From the NCBI RefSeq assembly GCF_000186865.1, contig NW_008705567.1, forward strand, positions 368,998-422,131: 53,134 bases of DNA. Direction: 5' to 3'. This document shows positions 8,762 to 19,026 of the stretch, piece by piece. The notes below the pieces were generated by a model. The model saw only the letters and a program-made list of their open reading frames with translations, was not told where the DNA came from and ran no database searches. Position numbers and translations under genes: made by a program. This stretch comes from Aureococcus anophagefferens. Lineage: Eukaryota; Sar; Pelagophyceae; Pelagomonadales; Pelagomonadaceae. Positions within the stretch are counted from its first letter, which is position 1, and each line of letters starts with the position of its first letter.

Positions 8762-9652
8762 CTAGGCGTCGACGACGAGCGGCGGCGCGGCCTTGAGCTC
8801 GACGGCCGTCGCGACGGGGCCCGCCGCCGGGGCCGGGCCGTCGTCGACGACGACGGCGGACGTCGCGAGCTCGATGGCCGCCGCGTCGCGCGCCGCCGGG
8901 GCCCGCTTCGGCGCGCACCGCGCGCCGACGAGGGCCCCGAGGGCCAGCACGAAGCCGAGCGCGCAGAGCACGAAGGCGAGGCGGCCGCGCCGCTCGTCGC
9001 CGCCGCCGGCGAGCACGTCGGCCTCGCAGGAGTAGCGCACGTAGGCGCCCGGCCGCGGGTTCGCCGCGTGGCCCGGCGCGAGGCAGGCGCCGCTCGGGAG
9101 CGCGTGCTCGGCGTCGTGGAGGCCCGCGCAGCGCGCCTCCGCGCCGAAGGTCTCGACGAGGACGCCGCCGTCGGGCGCGCACGCGTAGCGGTAGCTCGTC
9201 GCGTTCGACTGCGTGTTGTAGCACGAGCCGGCGGCGACGGGCGCGTCGAAGAAGGGCGCGGCGCCCGGCGAGTCGCAGCCCGCGCCGCCGCCGTCGAAGT
9301 AGGCGACGCGGACGAGCGCGTCGGAGGCCGTGTTGAGGCACGCGTGCGCCTTGGACCGGCCGCCGAAGAGCTCGCTCGCCTCGCACGCGGGCACCGACCG
9401 CGTCGTCACGTCCGGGTCGCCGCGGCACGTCGGCCCGGGGCCGTTGCGCCAGATCGCGCGCGTCAGCGTGCCCTCGATGGAGCAGTCGTACTTGATGGCC
9501 ACGGACGAGCCCCGGAAGCACTGGCCGGAGGCCACCGTGAGCTCGTACTGCACGTCCTCGCAGGACCCGTCGCTGAAGCTGACGATGGCGACGTCGGCGC
9601 TCCGGGTCGACGGGACGAGGGCGGCCCACCACAGGGCCCGGGCCCAGCGCAT
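8762..9652 (-). CDS. type I membrane protein with Cys-rich ectodomain
   Basis: The ATG at 9652 is chosen over the longer open frame because it starts a signal peptide, MRWARALWWAALVPSTRSA. About 296 residues. The ectodomain (residues 20-210) has regularly spaced cysteines and possible N-glycosylation at TQSNATSYRY. Phrases such as GSCEDVQYELTVASGQCFRG, YDCSIEGTL and GSCYNTQSNA suggest two or three related units of about 60-70 residues, each with a tyrosine-containing C-strand. A single membrane span (LAFVLCALGFVLALGALVGA) and a cytoplasmic tail follow. Function is unknown; a cell-surface or endomembrane role is inferred. No introner. Confidence 0.7.
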   Translation of the reverse strand: MRWARALWWAALVPSTRSADVAIVSFSDGSCEDVQYELTVASGQCFRGSSVAIKYDCSIEGTLTRAIWRNGPGPTCRGDPDVTTRSVPACEASELFGGRSKAHACLNTASDALVRVAYFDGGGAGCDSPGAAPFFDAPVAAGSCYNTQSNATSYRYACAPDGGVLVETFGAEARCAGLHDAEHALPSGACLAPGHAANPRPGAYVRYSCEADVLAGGGDERRGRLAFVLCALGFVLALGALVGARCAPKRAPAARDAAAIELATSAVVVDDGPAPAAGPVATAVELKAAPPLVVDA

Positions 9653-10064
9653 GGTCGAGCAGAGATCCCTCCTCGGGGGCGGGCCCGCGGCGAGGCGCTT
9701 CGCGACGCTCAAGTCCCGCGGCCGGCGCGAACTCGGGCCCACGACGAAGCCGAGCTTCGCGAACGCGGGCAGCGGGGACGGGACGGGGCTGCCCCCCGGC
9801 GTGGATGCCTCTCAAGACGCATCGGTTGTGTGAGGCGGGCGTTGCCGTCATCGTTGAGCTCCTCGGCGATGGGCGACTTGGCCGCCGAAGGCCGCCTAGG
9901 CGTTGTGAACACGGCAGCTATCTATGCTTAGCGCCTCGACGTCGCCGTCGACGACGGCGCCGTCGACAACGGCGCCGCCGTAGTAGATGACGACGGTATC
10001 CTCGCCGTCGCCGCGGGCTCGCGCTGGAGCGAGTCGCCGCCGCCGTAGGACGGCTGGGGCTTGC
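9653..10064. other. intergenic region without a supported gene
   Basis: 412 bp between the start of the membrane-protein gene and the stop of the Ulp1 gene. 9935-9980 contains nested GTCGACGAC / GGCGCC palindromes. Frames are open but show no credible protein. Confidence 0.5.
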
Positions 10065-13000
10065 TCACGGGGTCCGGGGGCGCTTGGAGAGCGGCGCGCC
10101 GTCGTCGTCGGCCTGGCGCGCGCGCTTCTTGGGTTTGGACGCCTTGGGGCCGCCCGCCTTCTCCCACTCGAGGTCGAAGAAGTGCAACAGCTGCTCGCGC
10201 TTGGCCTTGACGTCCTCGCGCTTGAAGAGCGTCTTCCGGAACTGGTTGCTGAAGGTCATGTCGTCGTCCGCGGCGCGCGCCGGCAGCGGCTTGTCGAAGA
10301 GGAGGTCGAAGAACTTGAGGACGTAGACGCCGCAGTCGAAGGAGTTGCGCTGCTTCGGGAGGTCCGGCGCGAAGACGGGCATCGTCTCGGCCTCGAAGCG
10401 GCCGTCGAGGTCGCGGGACGCGTGGCGGTCGGCCCAGGCGCACTTGAGGTACGCGCGGAGGTACTCGGCGACGCGGGCCTTGTCGTGGGACCGGAGGCTG
10501 TCCATGGCGAGGATGTAGGGCTCCGACGGGTCGGGCGTGGCCGCCGTCCGCTGCGAGGGCTTCTTGCCGGGGTTGACGACGACGGCGAGGCTCCAGTGGA
10601 GGTGCTCGTTGACGGGCACGAAGAGCAGGTCCTGGTCGAAGACGTCGACCTTCTTCGTCCACTTCTTGACCTTGGCGTAGGCCTTCTTGGCGTCGAAGGA
10701 GCCGGGGAAGGCCTCGGCCTCGAGCATCTTCGTGAAGAAGAAGGTCGAGAAGACGTGGACTCTCGCGACCGGCGCCGGCTGGTTCTGCATCTTGTTCTTG
10801 AGGTAGAGGTTGATCAAATTGTCGTTGAGGAACTCGCCGTCCTGGAGGCGGAGGCGGTCGCCCCGGAGGCACGTGATCGCGTCTTTCGCCTTCGCGCTGG
10901 GGAAGGTGAAGACGGCCTCGGCGTTGGCCGGGTCGTCGACGAGGTTGATGTACTGCGGCGCGCCGCTCTCGCGCTTCGAGCCGCCGCTCCGCGCCGCGCC
11001 GCGCTTGCGCTTCGAGCCGCCGCGCGGCGCCGCGGCGGCCGGCTCCACCTCGTTGCGCTTCTGCTCCGCCGCGCGGCGCTTCTCCCTGGCGTCGGCGTCC
11101 GTGACGCCGAGGAGGTAGGGGGCCGCGGCGTCCGCGCCGCTGATCGGGTTGATCGTCGCGTGCGAGTAGTGGTCGTAGAGGAAGCCGAGGACGTCGTCGA
11201 TGAAGACGGACGCGGCCGAGCCGGCGAGGTCGAGGACGACGTGGCAGTGGGGGCCCGGGTTCTGGCTCGGGTCGAAGCACTCGCGGCTCACCGCGTTGCC
11301 GACGGACGCGCTCTTGACGAGCGTCAGCGCGAGGAACTTGACGACGCGGCCCCCGTCGCTCAGGTCCGCCCGCTCGTCGTCGCCGCAGAGGTCGATGGGG
11401 CCGGCGTCGGCGTCGTCCTGCGTCTTGTACGCCATGGACTCGATGTCGCGCGCCTGGATGGCCACCTGGCAGTGGCCGCCCGTGAGCTGGCTCTTCCACT
11501 CGAGGTTGATGGCCTGTTCCGTGATGACGAGGCCCGCGCCGAAGTGGAGTTCCGTGCCGAAATAGACGCGCTTGCAGTCGAGCTTGCAGCGCAGGAGGCC
11601 GCCGGACGTCGTCGGCTCGAGGCCCGTCGACGCGCTCGCCCGCCGCGCCGCCGCCGTGGGGGCGTCGGGCGCCCGGAGGGCCGTGTTCAGGCCTTTCAGG
11701 CTGAAGAGCGCGAGGTCCGAGATCTGCGCCGCACTCTGGCCGCTGAGGTCGAAGCCGGCCGCCTCGTCGAATTCCAGATCCAGACTGTCGTCGCCCACCT
11801 GGTCGCGGAGGCTCTGGTGGAGCACTTCGGACCCCTTGCCGATGAGGCCGAGCAGCCGCAGATCAGACAGGTCGCCGAGCTTGGGCTTGAGCGCCCGCTC
11901 GAGGGTCTCGGCGGGGAGCGTCGCGGCCAAGGCATCCTGGGACGCGAGGCGCGCGGCGAGCGCGTCGCGCTCGCGCCGGAAGCCGTCCGCTTCGCGGCGG
12001 AGCCGGCTGCACTCGTTCTGGAGCGCGGCCGTGAGCCCCTCCTCGAAGTGGCCGTCGGCGACGCCGTGGATGGCGTCGGGGTCGCCGGCGTCCGCGAGCG
12101 CCCGAGCTCCGGCCGCCCTCGTCCGCGACGAGCGCGTACGCGCTCTCCAGGTCGCGCGCGCGCTTCGCGGCCAGGTGCGCCTCCATCGCGCGGTCGCGGC
12201 GCGCGACGGCCGCCAGCCAGGGCGGCTCGCGGTAGTCGAGGTCGAGCGGCTCCGGCTCGAGGCACGACGTCGGCGGCGGCGGCGACGCGGCGACGCGCGC
12301 GTCGTCCGGCAGGTCCGGGTGGAGGACGAGCTTGAAGTAGTCCTCGCTGCGCAGGCGCGGGCCCTTGCGCTGCAGCTCGTCCGCGCCCGGCGGCGCCGCG
12401 CGCCAGGCGTCGCGGCGCCGGAGGCAGTTTGCCAAGGCCTCGACGACGTCGGCCTTGATCTGGGACGCGCCCTTGGAGAAGTCCACGCGGCACGCGAAGG
12501 ACTTGTCCGTCGCGTCCGAGACGGACAAGAGGTACATGCGGACGCGCTTGAGGATGACCGACGCCTTGAGGAACTTCCAGAAGGCCTCCTCGCGGTCCGC
12601 GTCGTCCGCGCACGCGTGCATCGCCTCGTAGAGCTTGTTGATCTCGTCCAAGGTCTGCGCGATGTTCTGGATCGAAAAGGGCGTCCGCTTGCCGTCGATC
12701 TGATAACTCGACGAGCCATGAACACCCAGGTCGAAGCCGACGACGATGTCGCAGTGCCGCGGGTCGGCCGGGAGCCGCGCGAGACCGTGCTCCACGTCCG
12801 CCGAATCCGACCGCGACTCGACTTGTTCCGACCGCGTCTTGGCCTCGAAGTGCGTGACCTCCTTCCGCATCTGCGGCACGGGGCTCCCCGCAAAAGGCGC
12901 GGCCTCGCCGTCGTAGGCCTCGCCGAGCAGCGAGCACTCGTGGTCCCCGGCCGACGGCCCGTAGTCGCAGCCCGTGACGAAGCGGATGAGCGGCGCGAGG

Positions 13001-14731
13001 AGCGCCTGCTGGGCCCGCTCGATCTGCAGCGTCGGCGAGTACTGCGACGCGACGAAGCTGGACGGCAGCGTCTCGAAGACGTCGCGGCGGACCGCCCAGG
13101 AGATCGAGTCGAGCCGCCCGACGTTCAACGCCGCCGCGACGAACACCTGGCCGATGTCGTAGCCCGACGCGTCCTCGCGCTCCCACGCCTTGGCGTCGCG
13201 CATCTCCCCATCCAGCGCGTCGAACGTGTGGCCCGCGGCCGCCGCGTCCGGGCGGTAGCGGGTCTGGGATTCCTGGCGGAGGGGCTCGCCGTAGGTGTCG
13301 CCCAATTGGGCGAGCGCGACGCCGAGCTTGCCGCCGCGGATCTCGCACGCGATGCCGAGGCGGAGGCCCTCGCTGGGCTGGACGCGGTGCTCGAGCGGCG
13401 CGTCGTCGTCGCGGAGGACGACGTAGTCGGCGAGGCCGTAGCCCGCGGGCATGTCCTCCACGGCGAGGCGGACGATCGAGCTCTCCTTCGTAAGAACGCG
13501 TCGCGTGGAGCGCTCGACGGCCGTCGTGCACCGCAGGTCCGCGAGGTCGCCGAAGTCCGGGCCCCGGGTGCAGAGGTTGGTCTTGACGTGCGACGGGAAG
13601 ACGTAGTCGACGACCTGTGTGCAAATCGACCACTGGTTTGGGACGTCCCGACCAATCTTTGAAATTCTCTAGCTCGGTCAAATCGAAGTCGATTCGGCTG
13701 ATTTTTGGACGAATCGATTGCTCTCGTCGAGTTCTCGAAGCACCGCGGAAGTGCTCGTGTCAAAACATTCAAATATGCTCACATTGAAGTCGACTTGAAG
13801 ATTTGATTTGCACACGGTCGACGACGCGCGCGAGCTCCGGGAACTCGGGCGCCGCCGCGGCCTCCAGCGCGATGTCGCGATCCAGCGCGAACCAGAAGTC
13901 GACCTTGGGGTTGCTGAAGTCGGAGAAGAGGAAGTAGAGCTTCTTGTCGCCGGGGAAGCCCACGAGCACGCGGCGGAGCGCGCGGAAGCGCTGCGCCGCC
14001 GTGTAGCGCGACGCCTTGACGGTGAGCCAAGGCGGGATGGTCTCCCAGCCGAGCGCGTCCGAGACCGTGACGCCGGCGAGCTCGCGCTCCGTGATCGACT
14101 GGCCGCGGCAGCCGAGCTCGCGGTAGTCGAGCTCGACGCCCGCGGACGCGGTGTGCCGCTGGACCTTGATGGCGTCGTAGACGCGCTGGGCGCGCGCCTC
14201 CTCCATCTCCTCGGCGTTGCCCGCGACGGCGACCGCCTTCTTCGCGACGACCTCAGGGCGTCGACCGGCGCGTTTGATTTGTTGGGTGATGTCGATCAGG
14301 CGGAGCGGCGACGCGGCGGCGGCGACCGGGTCGGACTCCGTGAGGGACTTGAGCCGCGGCGCGAGCGTCAGGAGGACGAGGTCCCCGACCTTTGTCTTCG
14401 CGTTCTTCTCGTACTCGCCCTTCTTGTAGCCGGAGCACGTGAGGTTGTACTTCGAGTTCAGCGCGTTGTAGATGTCCGTGGCGGTCTGCATCTCCGGCTG
14501 GGGCGACGACCGCGCGACCTCCTCGAGGTACTCGAGCACCTTCTCCTCGAGGAACGCGCCGTCGTCCTGGTTGCAATCCAACTTCACCTTCGCGCGGCGC
14601 TTCTTCGTCGCCGACGAGGCCTCGTTACCGACCGATCTTTGCGTCGCCTGTTTGACCACGGAGCTGTAGTCGCCGCTTGCGAGGTTGGCCTTAGCCTGCG
14701 CCGCCGCGGCGCGCTTCGGCCGCCCCGACAT
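10065..14731 (-). CDS. very large Ulp1/SENP-family cysteine protease
   Basis: Exon 1 (14731-13826, 302 codons) joins exon 2 (13614 down to 10065) across a family A introner; the join reads ELARVVDYVFPSHVK. The C-terminal 250 residues are a Ulp1 peptidase: GEFLNDNLINLYLKNK, catalytic His in VNEHLHWSLAVVV, Asp in ILAMDSLRSHD, and Gln/Cys in LPKQRNSFDCGVYVLKFF. All catalytic residues are intact. Ulp1 enzymes mature SUMO and remove it from targets, and related domains occur in some large transposons. The roughly 1,200 residues before it match no family I know; they include a coiled coil (ECSRLRREADGFRRERDALA) and basic nuclear-type patches (TKKRRAKVK, GSKRKRGAARS). At about 12100 the frame slips by one base with no plausible intron, so the assembly probably has an indel. 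About 1,480 residues if corrected. Confidence 0.8.
13615..13817 (+). mobile_element. family A introner A2
   Basis: 203 bp in the Ulp1 gene; perfect TSD TCGACGAC on the plus strand (13607-13614, 13818-13825), i.e. GTCGTCGA in gene sense. The intron is 13615-13825 (GT-AG, 211 nt). Core antisense to the host gene. Terminal repeats carry the GTGTGCAAATC variant. Confidence 0.95.
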
Positions 14732-15317
14732 GAGGCGGCAGGATCTGGTGTGTGTGTGAGCACCTGTGGTAGAAATTGGGTGAGGCGGGCGCCCAGGACG
14801 CCGCCCCAGGGGTCGCGGGATCCGCGCGGGCGAGGCACAAGGAGGACGCGACGCGCGGGGTCGAAGACGCAGCGACGCGCGGGTTCGACGGCACAGGCCC
14901 GACAGCGAAGATCAGGCGGCGCGAGCAGCTGATAGAGGCCCGGCTTGGGCGATCGAGAGGGCCGACTGTGGGCGCCACAGCCCGCCTCATGATGGGGATG
15001 ATGGGCGATGTCGAGGCCGACAAATCTGACCCACGGGGGGCACGACGCTGCCGCGGGGTTTTAGAGCTCGCGAAGCGTACGCATGGCCTTGGACGAGGCG
15101 CTGCAAGGCGTCGGCATAGCCGGGTAAACGCAATCCATCGACGTGTCGGCCTTGAAGCACGCTCGGGCCTCGTCCAGAGGCTGCCCGATGGGCTGTGTTC
15201 GAAGCGTTGACAGCATGCGACATGGTGGTGGTGCAGCGATCCAGCGAGGCGCATCGAAACCCGCGGTGACGGAACACAGCACTTGCAAGGGCGCCGCGAG
15301 CCGCGCGGCCACTCCAG

Positions 15318-15516
15318 GTCCTCAAGGCCGACGGCGCAGACGACTACAGCCTGGTCCAGATCGACGTCGCCACGGGCGCGTTGGAGGCGCTCTACGACCT
15401 GACCTACGTCGACGGCAAGGCGAACGCCGTGGGCCTCTTCTACGACCTCGACGACGAGCTCTACGTGCCCATGGGCGTCATGGACGAGCGGCTCTGGCAT
15501 GTCCCGCGGAGGGCGG
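15318..15516 (+). pseudogene. exon-like fragment of a beta-repeat protein
   Basis: After an acceptor-like CCACTCCAG comes about 66 codons with natural composition: VLKADGADDYSLVQIDVATG, ALEALYDLTYVDGKANAVG and LFYDLDDELYVPMGVMDERL. It reads like one blade of a beta-propeller-type repeat. There is no start codon, and the frame degrades after LWHVPRR. A remnant or an isolated exon; not a complete gene. Confidence 0.45.
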
Positions 15517-16118
15517 GCCGCGGCGCGCGTCGCACGCGCTCCGGTCGTCGCCGATCTCCCAGGGCGGCTCCGACGGCTTCGCCGGCCCGTCACGCATGTT
15601 CCACGCCCACGAGAACGTTCGGCCCACCTCCAGCGCCCACAACCGCGGCGCGGCTGGCGCCCACCGGAGCGCACCGATGGCCTGTCTACGCCCGCTAGCT
15701 GGCCATCAGGGAGCTTCTAGCGCCCCACGATGACCGTGGGCGTCGGAAAAACGCGCGAGAGAGTTACTTGAGTGAGAAACGAACTCTTGCGAGCCATATA
15801 GGAGTCAATTAAAGTGAAAATGAGCTGTTTTGGACCCCTAAAGGCGGCCCAGGGCGCTCTCTGCGGCGGTCCGGCGGTCCGCGGCGGCGGTCGGGACCGA
15901 ACATGGACTGGCAGGCCGCAGGGACTCCGGCCGAGGCCCGGGCGCGGCCGCATCAGGCCGCGGTGGCCATCCGCCGGTTCTCGGCCGAGACGCTTTCGGC
16001 GCCCGCCGGGCACCTTCTGGGCGTCGGAGACGGTGTAGATCGTCGTGCAGGAGCTCTGTGATGTCGAACCGCCCGGCGGAACACAGCGACGGTGATCGGT
16101 CGACGCGAAACGCTGCGC

Positions 16119-16256
16119 ATGGTCCCGAAAGCATGCGTTTTCGGGCTATTTGAGGCGCTCTGGAGCCGAAACCACATCTTACACGCCGGTATCGCACCCC
16201 GGAGCTACCCCAACGCCTTCGAGGGCACGTCCCACGTGTACGACGCCTTCGAGTAG
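16119..16256 (+). CDS. small open frame of 45 codons, possibly a gene remnant
   Basis: ATG at 16119, stop TAG at 16254-16256. The peptide has balanced composition (FGLFEALWSRNHILHAG, SYPNAFEGTSHVYDAFE), unlike random GC-rich translation here. It may be the last exon of a lost gene. No family recognised. Confidence 0.25.
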   Translation: MVPKACVFGLFEALWSRNHILHAGIAPRSYPNAFEGTSHVYDAFE

Positions 16257-16871
16257 CGCCAGCCCAGCGTCTCCGCTCGGAATCGCACCGCGGCGCGCGT
16301 CCTCGGGAAAGCTCGTCGGGCGCCCCGTCGACGACCTCGGCTCGACGAAATCCCGTCGCGCGACCACGAACCCCGCGCGGCGCTCGACTCCGGTCACCAA
16401 GACGTAGCTCCGGTTGAAAAACATCCGACAGAAAAGTCGAAGGAGCGCCGGTAGCCTCGCGGCGGCGATCTCGACGTTTTCGGGTACCCCGCGCAAACGC
16501 GCGCGCGCGCGACGGAGGCCAGGAAGCTGGTTATAGATGGCCCATAGGACCTAGATGGCAGCATCAATCGTCGTAAGCGGCGGCGAGGCCCCGCGCGCGC
16601 GCAGGGCGCGTCGCCGCGCAGCGCAGTAGCAAATGCCACGGCGAGGCCGGTGTGAGAGGCCGGGGGTCCGCTTGCGGGGGGTGATGACCACAGTCGGAGT
16701 GTTCCTCGCTCGTTCCGCGCGCGCCGACGCACACCACACGTGGAGTTCGACGGGCGTAGGAGACGTGGTGCGTAGACCTTGGCCGCGCCCACCCCATGGT
16801 GCCCGCCGACTTTCCTGTATGAGGTTTGATTTCCTCACTGGCCGAGGCCCTTCGCCGTACTCCGCACGACC

Positions 16872-17321
16872 GTGAGCGGCTCCACGCCCGCGCGCCGCGC
16901 GAAGGCCAGTTGGGCCGTCGCGCGCGCGCTCGGCGGCGCCGTCGGCGCGAATCCCGGCGGCGGCTTCCGCTACGGCGCGGAGGCCGTCGCCTGCCGCGGC
17001 TGGGCGGGCGGCGCGCTCGTGCTCTTGGAGAGCCACGGCGAGTGCGTGACGGCGCTCCCGGAAGGAGCGGCGTGCCTCGGGTCGTCGCCCGGCGCGGCGC
17101 ACGAGATCATCGCCGTCGGCGACGGCGTGCTCACGCTCCAGGCGCACCCGGAGTTCACGCCCGCGCTCATGAACGCGCGCGTCTGGCCCGCGGTCGCGCC
17201 GCGGCTCGCCGACGCCGACGCCGCGCGGCGCGCCGTCGCCGCCGCGGACGTCGACAACGCGGCCGCGCGGCGCGCGATCCGCGCGTTCCTCGCGGGCGCG
17301 GCCCCGGCGGCGGGCGCCTAG
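16872..17321 (+). pseudogene. C-terminal half of a class I glutamine amidotransferase, nucleophile missing
   Basis: The sequence WAVARALGGAVGANPGG, then VLLESHGECVTALPEGA and VLTLQAHPEFTPALM, is the second half of a class I glutamine amidotransferase (GATase). The His-x-Glu pair of the triad (HPE) is present, as are the conserved SHG and LP segments. These domains release ammonia from glutamine. The GxCxG nucleophile loop should lie directly before WAVARALGG but is absent, and no ATG opens the frame (16872 is GTG). A CCAG just before the tTGG codon (16906-16909) could be a 3' splice site, so an upstream exon may have been lost or lie unrecognised in the stretch before. I favour a truncated gene. 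Confidence 0.6.
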
Positions 17322-17337
17322 CGGGTCGTCTTAGGCG

Positions 17338-18610
17338 CTAGTGGAGGAGCGCGGCGCGGTCGCAGACGGCGAAGCACCAGTCGCGGACGGCGTCGCGCGT
17401 CGGCTGCCCCTCGGCCACGCCGAGCGCGGCGGCGAGCGCGGCCCAGACGGGCGCGTCGCCGCGCTGCTCCTTGACCGCGGCCGCGGACGAGTCGCGGAGG
17501 CAGAGGACGACGGGCGGCGCGCCGCCGACGGCGCAGCGGACGGCGTCCGTGCGGATCGTCACGGCCCCCGAGTCGGGCGCGGCCCGCTCCTCGAAGCGCG
17601 ACGCCTCGACGACGAGGACCGCGTCGGCCCCGTAGACGCCGAGCGACACCGCGAGGCGCTCGATGACGAGGCCCGCGAAGCCCCCGCCGAAGGCGAAGAC
17701 GTCGTCGGCGAGCCGCAGGGTCCCGCCGCCCGCGCGCCGCCGGAGCCCCGCGAGGAGCGCCGGCGCGCCGGCGAAGAATCCCGCGCCCACGCGGCCGACC
17801 TGTGTGGAAATCAACCGGTGAGCTGGGACGTCGGGGCCAAACTTGAGAATTCTCTAGCTCGGTCACATCGAAGTCGATTCGGCTGATCTTTGGACGAATC
17901 GATTGCTCTCGTCGAGTTCTCGGAGCACGGCGGAAGTGCTCGTGTCAAAACATTCGAATACGCTCACATTGAAGTCGGGTTGAAGATTTGATTTGCACAC
18001 GGCGGCCGACCTTGTCCTTGCGCTGCGCGGCGAAGCGGAGCCGGCACCGCGCGCCGAGCGCGGCGACGGCGGCGGCGTAGGCTTTCTCGCGCTTCGCGCC
18101 GCCGCCGGCGAGCGCCGCGCGGGCCGCCGCCTCCGCGCCGAGGCGCCGCGCGGCGGGCGCGACGACGTACGCGGCCCAGGCCGTCTCGTGCCGGTCGCCC
18201 GCGAAGACGCGGCGGCGCCGCGCGTCCACGGCGACGCCGCCGGCGGCGCCGGCGTCGCTCCGCGCGCGCGCCCGCGCCGCGACGCCGTCGTCCGCCGCGC
18301 CCTCGCCGACCCACGGCGCCTCGAGCGCGCCCGCGGCCGGCGGCGCGAGCGACCGCAGCGGCCGCGCGGCCGCCGCGAGCTGGCGCAGCGCGCCCACGGA
18401 GCAGAAGGCGCCGACGTCCCGCAGCACCTCGAGGCCCAGCACGGCCGGCGACCGCCGCGGGCGCCAGGACGCCGGCCGCGGCGACGGCGGCTGGCTCGTC
18501 GTCTCCACGATGAGGCCCACGAGCCGCTGGAGCTCGTCGTTGTACCCGTCCGCGGACGCGTCGTTGGGCGGCGGGGCCGCCGCGGGCGCCGCGGCGTCGC
18601 CGGCCTGCAT
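17338..18610 (-). CDS. F-box-like protein of unknown role
   Basis: Exon 1 (18610-18011) and exon 2 (17799-17338) join across a family A introner in frame (KDKVGRVGAGFF), giving 353 residues. The start is the first real ATG; the longer open frame begins with GTG. Residues 50-95 (VLGLEVLRDVGAFCSVGALR, LAAAARPLRSLA) resemble an F-box helical pair, which would link the protein to SCF ubiquitin ligases; the match is weak. Later parts contain RRVFAGDRHETAWAAYV and, in exon 2, GGTLRLADDVFAFGGGFAGL and AVRDWCFAVCD. No second domain recognised. Its stop lies 16 bp from the end of the truncated GATase on the other strand. Confidence 0.6.
17800..18002 (+). mobile_element. family A introner A3
   Basis: 203 bp; TSD GTCGGCCG in gene sense (plus-strand copies 17792-17799 and 18003-18010), perfect. 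The intron is 17800-18010 (GT-AG, 211 nt). Core antisense to the host. The two termini differ: GTGTGGAAATC at the acceptor end and GTGTGCAAATC at the other. Confidence 0.95.
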
Positions 18611-19026
18611 CGCGGTCGCGGCGAGGGCCGTCAGGCGCGGATCCGTCGAGCGGCAACACGCTGCCAAAGGCAACACTCCGAGCTGTGAATCGATCGATTT
18701 TGGACAGAATCTGCGAAATTAATGTTGCCGGCAACTTGCGCGCCCCAGGGGGGTCGAGCCGGGCTGATCTTCGTCGCAGACGGCCCTCAGCGAGCCCAGG
18801 GGCTGAACATGGCGAGGCCTTTGGCGCTCCATCGCGATCGAGACGAAGCGCGCGTGCCGCGGCCGCGCCGCGCGCGCCCCGGGATCGGTCCAGGCAGGTG
18901 GGGTATAGACACGGGCTAGGGGCGGGGACGGGTGGATCATTCGATCATCATGTGGTTTCTCGATTCCGAGGCCGTCCGGCGGCGGCCGGGGCGCGCTTGG
19001 TCGCGGCCCGGGGGGTCCCGGGCCCG
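18611..19026. other. intergenic region upstream of the F-box-like gene
   Basis: 416 bp with no supported gene. 18685-18725 is AT-richer (GATTTTGGACAGAATC), a plausible promoter for the minus-strand gene starting at 18610. A loose likeness to the introner core was noted but lacks terminal repeats. Confidence 0.4.

Larger units (their letters stand above)
14732..16871. other. 2.1-kb gene-poor stretch with gene remnants
   Basis: No complete gene found. It holds an exon-like fragment (15318-15516), a 45-codon open frame (16119-16256), and a minus-strand Cys-containing frame ending at 15061 that lacks an ATG. Around 15740-15830 and 16380-16560 the DNA is less GC-rich than the genes. Looks like decayed coding DNA. 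Confidence 0.5.

Noticed and set aside
18611..18676. A longer N-terminus for the F-box-like protein
   Set aside because: It begins with GTG. The first ATG in frame is at 18610.
18685..18725. GATTTTGGACAGAATC resembling the introner core
   Set aside because: No terminal repeats or TSD around it, and similarity is limited to about ten bases.
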